Source: Topomyia yanbarensis (taxonomy: Eukaryota; Arthropoda; Insecta; Diptera; Culicidae). Taken from it: a stretch of 64,000 nt of DNA. Shown here piece after piece: positions 58,036 to 64,000 of the stretch. The DNA is taken from positions 36,423,934 through 36,487,933 of the forward strand of contig NC_080670.1 of assembly GCF_030247195.1 (NCBI RefSeq). Reading direction: 5' to 3'. Under the pieces are notes generated by a model. That model was not told the DNA's origin. It did not search any database and saw nothing but the letters and a program-made list of their open reading frames with translations. Numbering within the stretch: the first letter of the stretch is position 1; each line of letters opens with the position of its first letter. Both the position numbers and the translations under genes were made by a program.

Positions 58036-58665
58036 CATTTGGAAATTTTGTTCGCAAGTATTATTGCACATTCAAGATAAGTGGTAACGAAAATGCGTTG
58101 GGCGTTCCGCTGCAGCATGACAACGATTTTGGCGGATTGTACACCAACTTCATCATATTTTTCTGCTGATTATCTAATAAAAACTGCTTAGGAGAGTTTG
58201 CAGAGGTGTACTATAAGCATTTAAGCACAAGGCTAAAAAGCTATGACATGGATTCCATCACTTAACCTTGTCGGGATGACCTCCTCGAAACGGTTACTGA
58301 TTAGTAACAGAGATGAATGCATAAATTGCATTAGTCACACCCATCATCCAGTCGTTAATTACGAATTCCTGGTGGCAAAGTAGACAGTGATGCACCCTGT
58401 CCAGCAATAAATTTCATTTTCATCTCGTCACTAACGTACTTGTGAGTTGCATAGCCTGCTTGAAATGGAAAGTCTACTGTGGGGCAATGTCGCCGGAGCC
58501 TCTCCGCTGCTTTCTCATCCGTTCCTTCCAGGCGTGTTTAGTACATTCACACACGCCCTTTCTGCAGCAGCTTAGCAGCCAGCAGATGCCTCACGATCAT
58601 CCCTGTAACCTCGGAGATGTTTAGCATACCATAAAAAGTAAACGCTCATCATAAAAAAACATGTT
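58036..58665. other. Stretch without gene
   Basis: Moderate GC, nothing recognised. Confidence 0.35.
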
Positions 58666-58675
58666 TTAATTCAAA

Positions 58676-58999
58676 TCATCGTTCATCCGCACCGGAATAC
58701 CGTTCTCTTCGTCGTTGATCGTTATGCCGTCTTCCTCCCTGCTGCTGCAGTGGGATGTAATCGGTGATTGTGGTTGGCGGTGTGGAGCGAGTCATCACCA
58801 TAACCGGTTGGTTGTGGCGCGTTTGGTCCGGGAGGTGACCCATCGACTTTCTTTTGTAACAGGTTTTTCTTCCGTCCCTTCGTCGGTGTGATTCGGTCAG
58901 CTCATCACTTGGTTCAATTGTAGGAAGGTATGGCCGGTCCAGTACTAGTGGATGCTGCCTTTTAGTAGAAGCAGTCAGTGTGACACAGTATTTTGCACC
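58676..58999 (-). CDS. Candidate host exon, overlapping coding-like frames
   Basis: A stop-to-stop frame of 107 codons on the minus strand, GC-richer than its surroundings and without repeat signatures. It reads DRPYLPTIEPSDELTES, then a basic stretch RKTCYKRKSMGH, then RSTPPTTITDYIPLQQQ, and ends ERYSGADER-stop. There is no early ATG; the first Met is about 54 codons from the stop, so if real this is a 3' exon. The other two minus frames are also coding-like over parts: GRKKNLLQKKVDG with PPGPNAPQPTGYGDD in one, and EEDGITINDEENGIPVRMND at the end of the other (stop at 58666). This could mean an exon with a frame error, or chance. I do not recognise the protein. Confidence 0.3.
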   Translation of the reverse strand, partial: GAKYCVTLTASTKRQHPLVLDRPYLPTIEPSDELTESHRRRDGRKTCYKRKSMGHLPDQTRHNQPVMVMTRSTPPTTITDYIPLQQQGGRRHNDQRRRERYSGADER

Positions 59000-59338
59000 T
59001 CAACGCAACGTGGGCCAGACAGAGTCGAGTATCCTTAGCTCGAGTTCATCCGGAGAGGGAAACTAAGTCACTAAGTCAAATTATAGATAATTGCGAATAA
59101 ATACTGCTTAGACTGAAATGTAATTAAAGGAATATTAAAACGCACACGATTGTAACTAGCGAAAGTTTTTAAGGTAGATGAATATTTCTTGAGCCGAAAA
59201 TTTGGCAGAATATAGTTGATTTAGGGAGGAAAGCTAACAAGTATTATTTAGAATCACCCACACCCACACGTAGTCAAAATCTGCAATAAAAATTTGGCCA
59301 ACAGTTGTAAAGATAGGTATCTTCATACCACGATAAAT
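59000..59338. other. Stretch without gene
   Basis: AT-rich, nothing recognised. Confidence 0.35.
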
Positions 59339-59784
59339 CGTAAACGTCAAAGAGAATAGGGAAAGAGACGAATAGTGTGAAGCCAAAAATACCTTATTGA
59401 GCAGACCAATCGTGCAATGTAAATAAACATTACTCATGCCTGAGTTGGAGGAGATAAGTATTGTACATCTATTAAAAAAGTAATTTCAATTTTCGTCAGA
59501 ATTTGGTTCAATCGTGATTGTGAGGTGCATTCTAGAGTATATGTATGAGTAAAAACAAGCTTTAGAATTATTTCATCTCTTTGTTTCGAAATGCGCATCG
59601 TTTGATAAACAAATCCAACGATCGACATACGGTTTGTTTTCAAAATATAATAGGAGTCATTTAAAGTGCTGCCTGTGGAAGCGGTTGCCAAAATTCTAGT
59701 GTTGAAATCATCATAAAGGGAGTGTTGCTGTTTTGACTGCTTTTCACTCTTCGTCTCTTTCCCTATTCTCTTTGGTAAACGTCT
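59339..59784. repeat. MITE, AAAGAGAATAGGGAAAGAGA ends
   Basis: GTAAACGTCAAAGAGAATAG with GGAAAGAGACGAATAGTG at left and CACTCTTCGTCTCTTTCC with CTATTCTCTTTGGTAAACGT at right are inverted ends of about 40 bp. The 121-residue minus frame (59434-59799) runs through one of these ends and is rejected as a gene for that reason. Confidence 0.75.
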
Positions 59785-59907
59785 TTGGTGTAGTGACAAG
59801 ATGCCAAATCTGACTACAACAGTAATGACGAACTATGAGCGTTCAGAGTTGGCAACGGTCGCTTCTTCTTGCACTTTTCGAATTAGATATATTTTTTTAC
59901 ATTTCAG

Positions 59908-60102
59908 GTTTTTACGGAAATTCAATTGTTATTATTGGAACTGCCACAGCAATTTCAAGTCAACCCCGTACTACAGCAGATCCTCGCATGTCAAACTCTC
60001 ATCGTTGGCGACGTCTTCAAATTCTACCCCTATAGCTGGAATATACACATCGTAGCCCCTCGTAAAGTGCTTGCAGCAAGCAATATCGTTTGCCAGCTTT
60101 GA
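59908..60102 (+). other. Weak candidate exon behind a good acceptor
   Basis: TATATTTTTTTACATTTCAG at 59888-59907 is a strong 3' splice site. The frame from 59908 stays open 64 codons, reading LLLLELPQQFQVNPVLQQI, TLIVGDVFKFYPYSW and VLAASNIVCQL-stop at 60100-60102. It is short, the other two plus frames are open for part of it, and a 100-residue minus frame (60017-60319) overlaps its end. No protein family recognised. Confidence 0.18.
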
Positions 60103-60732
60103 GTAGGTTAACACGACCCTGTCCTTGTCTGAGCAGATTTTTTAGCAGTTCTGCCAGACTCAGCAGGTTCAGTATTCGGCCAAAAGAAGGCCACAAATGG
60201 ATTGGTTGAGAGCTCTGGCTATTTTTTGGTGGGAGGTGGAAGCCTTGGGAACCGATTCCAGTACCATTTGCCAATCCGGAGAGGGAGCTCTCGACAACGT
60301 CAACGCACGGAGTCAGCAATAAATGTGATAATAAAGGTAAAACAACTTATCTTGAAGCTGGTTTTCAACAACACGCCAATCCAGTTTGTATAGCTGGCTG
60401 TTGTGTAATCCTCACTGCGAAAACAAAAGACCGAGGAATATCGAGCACAAAACAATACTGAGACAAAGCGTCTTATCACACGCTGCACATAGATTAAACC
60501 ACACCCGAACTGTCTGAGAGTTACGGTACGAATGAGTTTCTAATGTTTGCACTTCGTGAGCTAGCTACGACAAGACTGGTTTCTGATCACAGCTCGAACT
60601 AATCACGACGGGGTTTCTGCACGGACTTCTTAGCATTGTACATCAGGTTTTTTCATAGGATTAAATTCGAGAGACTGTTTGAGCCATTGCATTACATCAA
60701 TTTTGTGATCTTCCAGGTAGAGATGGTCGAGT
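60103..60732. other. Stretch without firm gene
   Basis: The 100-residue minus frame 60017-60319 (Leu-rich, LSLAELLKNLLRQGQGRVNL) extends into here. It has no domain I know. Otherwise nothing recognised. Confidence 0.3.
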
Positions 60733-61050
60733 TTCAATTTTTTCGAACCCGAACCCGACCCGAACCCGAGAGCTTGAAAATTGAAAAACCCGAGCCCGAA
60801 AGTGAAAATTGAAAAACCCGGACCCGACCCGAGCCCGAAAGTGTAAAATGTTCAAAACCCGAATCCGTCCCGAGCCCGAACATTTTAAAATTGGACCACC
60901 CGAACCCGACCCGAACCCGAGAAATTCAAATTTGGAAACCCGGAACCCGACCCGAACCCGAGCAGTTAAAATTTATAGTACCCGAACCCGACCCGAAACC
61001 CGTCGGGTTCGGGTCGGGTCCGGGTTTCGGGTCTAAAAACCCGAACCTGA
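60733..61050. repeat. CCCGAACCCGACC array ending in a hairpin
   Basis: Seven or so units of about 40 bp, each a CCCGAACCCGACCCGAACCC-type core plus an AT-rich spacer (GAAAATTGAAAA, TTTAAAATTGG and so on). The last unit is followed by its own inverse, CGTCGGGTTCGGGTCGGGTC, at about 61001-61030. That creates a GC-rich hairpin. The 75-residue frame across it (PEPDPNPR-like repeats) is a by-product. Confidence 0.8.
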
Positions 61051-61288
61051 CTCTAATCTTCAGGGACCCTTAAGGAATCAGAAATCAGAATATATTGGCT
61101 TAAATGGTACGTTCCCCGTATGTAGTCGGGGATTTGTGCCTTGCCATGTGTTTCCATCATTTCATGAGCGGTGGAAAGGACAAGTAGGTGTGGGGAAGTA
61201 GAATTGGAAGGGTGGGAAATCTGACAGCACAAAAACAAACAACAGGTAAGTTAAACTCACAAGTAGTTCAACTCGCCTGTGAGTAAGC

Positions 61289-61543
61289 CTAAAGCTCTTT
61301 ACCACATTGGATAAGAAACTTTAGTATGTCTCTGACTTTTAAACGTCTAAATATGGTTTCGTCTACATAAGGACGGCCGAAAACTCGAAATCGCAATTGG
61401 GCTATTGCTGGATAGTTGCATATCAAATGATATGAGGTTCCGTAGTCGGATTCACAAAGATCACATGAAAAAGACTCAGCGCGCTGAATAGTTGCCATGT
61501 GATAATTGAGTTTGCAGTGGCCGGTTAAAGCCCTGGTCAGCAT
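61289..61543 (-). pseudogene. Loa-type ORF2 C-terminal fragment
   Basis: Cys/His-rich C-terminus matching 36461-36796 over most residues (CDLCESDYGTSYHLICNYP, FGRPYVDETIF). A frame change near 61545 separates it from the RNase H end in 61577-61807. Not expressed as a unit. Confidence 0.78.
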
Positions 61544-61576
61544 GCCTCAGTGGAGCTTCGAAAAATGTAGGAGATT

Positions 61577-61807
61577 TTACGAAATCACTGGGAACGGTTG
61601 TTCTAGAAACGTCTTTGTTTTTGTGACACTTTTGTAGATTTCCCCAATAATTGGGGTACTCGGACGAAGCCCAGGACCGTATTTTTCTCTTATCCAACTT
61701 GTCGAAATTAGCAGCGCGGGCTCAGGACGAACGAAGTCCATCGCTGAACCTGCCCTTGCCAATTCGTCAGCCCATTCATTTTCAGTAATACCAGAATCTC
61801 CGGGCAC
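61577..61807 (-). pseudogene. Loa-type RNase H end fragment
   Basis: MPGDSGITENEWADELARAG corresponds to the PGHSGI.GNE.AD.LA block of RNase H. It contains the last catalytic Asp (WADELA), but the conserved His is changed (PGDSGI). Followed by STSWIREKYGPGLRPS. A remnant, not a gene. Confidence 0.75.
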
Positions 61808-62128
61808 CCAGAAAAGGTAGTGTTAACAATGCTTAGTTCTTCGATTTGGGTGATGTGACCGTGATTTGTTTGAGCTAAGGGCCTTGATTTCAGCCTGACT
61901 ATCGTAGCAGAAGTTTATAACTCTCCCGAATAAACTCAGTTGAAGGGCCGATTGTACCCCACATAATCGCAAAGATTTCTGCTTGGAATACAGTACACTA
62001 TCTACCTAGTGAGTGAGATTGTTCCAATCTCATTTCACCATAGTAGACACTAGCGCCAGCACATCACTCCATCAGACAACCGTCAGTGTAACAGACCACT
62101 TGCGTTTGTTGTTGTCTTTCCATCCCAG

Positions 62129-62286
62129 TTAAGCTCAGCCGAAAATGAGTCGGAATTCTGGCTGGTTCCAGTTCGCATTCCGGCTCCCATGACACAACCG
62201 ATTCTAACTAGAATCGGTTATGTCACTGGAGCCGCAATGCGAACTGGAACCAGTCAGAATCCCAGTTCATTTCCGGTTGAACTTCG
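62129..62286. repeat. Near-perfect palindrome, CCGATTCTA centre
   Basis: AGCTCAGCCGAAAATGAGTC, GGAATTCTGGCTGGTTCCAG and GTTCGCATTCCGGCTCC run to a centre at about 62207-62217 (CGATTCTAACTAGAATCG) and return in inverted order. About 70-bp arms with a few mismatches. Related in sequence style to the repeats at 5052 and 11944. It sits between the Loa fragment and the gypsy remnant. Confidence 0.85.
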
Positions 62287-62301
62287 AATCTTTTAGTTGC
62301 C

Positions 62302-62402
62302 CCCTAGTAACAATTGAGGTGTTACGGTAGTTTTATAGCCACCAATAAAACTTAGATTGCACTTGTAGCATGCTATAAAACTTCAATTGTTACTTGGGCC
62401 AC
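62302..62402. repeat. Small inverted repeat, AACAATTGA ends
   Basis: CCCTAGTAACAATTGAGGTG and TTTTATAGCC mirror GCTATAAAACTTCAATTG with TTACTTGGG. About 100 bp, possibly a tiny MITE. It abuts the gypsy integrase remnant. Confidence 0.55.
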
Positions 62403-63290
62403 CAGCTCGTAGAAAGATGTACCCTTTTTGGTGGCAATTTTTGCTGGAAAGTATTGTGGTCCTCGTTTAGTATTGTAAGACGCGAGTGCATTTGACATAT
62501 TAATGTTTCGACGGTAAATCTTTTGACCGTCATTGAAAGGTTTTACGAACTTGCGATGTCGCAAGTTGTATTGATGTCGAATACCCTCGTTTGACTTTTC
62601 CAAGTTTATGACCACAACCTCCCGGATTTTGTCTAATTGCAGGTGGCTTGTTTTTAGATCACCCTAACTGGAAATACTGCTGAAGTCTTCGGCAGATGTC
62701 GAGGACTAATACCTAATGGAGGAGTGGGTACTAAACCCATTGGAGGAATGAACGGTGGTATTGAGGATGCGATCCATATCGGTGATGTGTACATCCCAGT
62801 TGCGCTGCGTATCAAGCGATTTGTTCGCTCCACTGGGTTAGCCTGCGAATGATAGTGGAAGTTCAGCCAATGTTTGACGTTTGTTTCTTTTAGAAACTAA
62901 CTGGACTCCTTCGAGGTGAAAGTGGAGGCATTATCGCTCAGCAGAATTTCCGGGCAATTATGTCGATTGTCGGAGGTTAAAGTGACGTTGTTGTTGATGA
63001 CGTTGAGGACGAGAAGCAAGTGTTGGTTGTCACGTTTGATTTTTGAACGTGGACCAAAATAGTCCACAGAATGGTGAATTAGTGGCACTCGACTGACTCG
63101 TTTCGGGCTGGACTGGTTGTATGTTTACCACACTTGCTTACCTCGATTCCGTCCATTATCGTTTGATAATGCGGCGAAATCTGCAGACATGTTGGACCAT
63201 ATGGGGTCGCGGGAACGCAAACTGTTTATGCATTTTATCCGTTGTTAGAAACCCGTGCGCGGCGATGTTCGGCGTACAATAACTTAGTTA
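62373..63290 (-). pseudogene. Ty3/gypsy-type integrase remnant
   Basis: Read on the minus strand, three integrase regions appear in order. First, a decayed zinc-binding N-terminus near 63100-63240 (PTCLQISPHYQTIMDG, CGKHTTSPARN). Second, the catalytic core at 62897-63088 (HSVDYFGPRSKIKRDNQHLL, LSDNAST), with the first two Asp of the DDE site in context. Third, the C-terminal end at 62373-62615 (HQYNLRHRKFVKPFND, YRRNINMSNA, GTSFYEL). Frames change between blocks and the catalytic Glu region is lost. No LTR or other pol domain is in the window. Confidence 0.7.
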
Positions 63291-64000
63291 CAAATGTTTT
63301 TTTTTCTCGGCGAAATATTGTTAGGTACTAAAAGTGTTTCCCGACCAAAAAAGAGGTCCAAATATCTTTTTATTTCGTCTTGTTATAAATAATTGTTTAA
63401 AAAATATTTTAAATTATAACTTTTCGAATCTGAAAAAAATTCGACCAATCTGTGTTTTACGACAATTTTATCGGTGGTTAGTACATTAAAATACGGCCAA
63501 TTTTTCAAATGACGGTATTATGGTCAATGTTTTTGCGAAATCGATCTGAGTTTGATTTTGCAATGCCAAAAACTACCGAAAAATTGGATCGTCCATCGAA
63601 ATTTTAATGATGCCGAATTTGGGTGGCCCGCTTGAGATTTTTTTTACTCATTTCCTAAATTTAATGTGAAACGATTTCAATCCTAACCGCACATCGCATC
63701 TGTTGTATATTTTATAATAAAATATTTATCCTCCGTGGTAAAACCTTTGTTATAAGTTATTCTAATTTGTTGTCAAAAAAATAACAATAGGTCCGCTGGG
63801 TACCGGACAAAAATCTCTCTGAACGGTTTCTATAAAGTATGTTCAAAATTTTTATTATAGCTGTCATTCCACTCAGACAAACATTGCGTATTTCCCCCGC
63901 ATATTCAATCCCTAAGGGATGTTCTTTAGTTATTCGAAAAAACACTTAATAGAGGATGTGTATTATTACATTTAATATTAACATTGAAACTAGACAAGTA
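63291..64000. other. Stretch without gene
   Basis: AT-rich to the right edge. Only a 62-residue minus frame without motif; no repeat ends recognised. Confidence 0.35.

Larger units (their letters stand above)
61064..62118 (-). mobile_element. Second Loa-clade LINE fragment
   Basis: Shares the 3' end (TTAAGGAATCAGAAATCAGA... GGTACGTTCCCCG on plus) and protein blocks with 36103-38283. RNase H end: GITENEWADELARAGSA (61577-61807). C-terminal region: LTRALTGHCKLNYHMATI and CDLCESDYGTSYHLICNYP (61289-61543). Upstream of that, the RNase H start is scattered over frames up to about 62110. It is 5'-truncated and frameshifted. Confidence 0.75.

Noticed and set aside
59434..59799. 121-residue minus-strand frame
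   Set aside because: It runs through the inverted end of a MITE and has no motif.
60809..61036. 75-residue Pro/Arg-rich frame
   Set aside because: A by-product of the CCCGAACCCGACC array.
1..64000. CRISPR arrays, prokaryotic operons, ribosome-binding sites
   Set aside because: The window is eukaryotic repeat DNA; the tandem arrays seen have no regular spacer-repeat structure and no cas-like genes.

Overview
This window looks like repeat-dense, AT-rich intergenic or intronic DNA from a culicine mosquito, most likely Aedes. No complete host protein-coding gene can be supported. Nearly everything recognisable is a transposable element or the remains of one. The Aedes call rests on three things: the retrotransposon proteins closely resemble those I know from Aedes genomes, tRNA-derived SINEs of mosquito type are present, and there are many MITE families with intact target-site duplications (TSDs). 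The species call is an inference from family resemblance, not from a search.

Layout. Region 0-25 kb is a field of short inverted-repeat elements: foldbacks; TA-flanked MITEs; hAT elements with 8-bp TSDs, including a 1.9-kb one at 21844-23747; two members of a family with 7-bp TSDs; two tRNA-derived SINEs; and a 1.75-kb TA-flanked element starting CACTGATA with an internal array of ~300-bp repeats (15103-16850). Region 25.3-38.7 kb is a nested stack. A second CACTGATA element was split by a full-length two-ORF LINE (25355-31508, perfect 16-bp TSD, both ORFs intact) and by a third 7-bp-TSD MITE. It is cut off at ~32530 by a composite element with TACACACC termini, which itself holds further MITEs and a Loa-clade LINE fragment flanked by 349-bp direct repeats. 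Region 39-46 kb holds a GC-rich stretch that may be a promoter or first exon, broken retrotransposon genes on both strands and a ~1-kb satellite with a 12-bp unit. Region 46.5-53.8 kb holds two large long-inverted-repeat elements whose ends (CACAGTGG, CACTATGG) and 5-bp flanks fit the Transib superfamily, relatives of RAG1. Region 54-64 kb holds more MITEs, an unclassified repeat in two orientations, a possible host exon on the minus strand (58676-58999), a CCCGAA-rich array, a second Loa-clade fragment and a decayed Ty3/gypsy integrase.

How the parts relate. The LINE is the only element with apparently intact machinery: ORF1 is an RNA-binding gag-like protein, and ORF2 carries endonuclease, reverse transcriptase and RNase H. 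Most MITEs here lack any transposase and must have been moved in trans. The nesting gives a relative order of insertion. The CACTGATA copy at 15 kb serves as an empty-site reference for the one broken at 25-32 kb.
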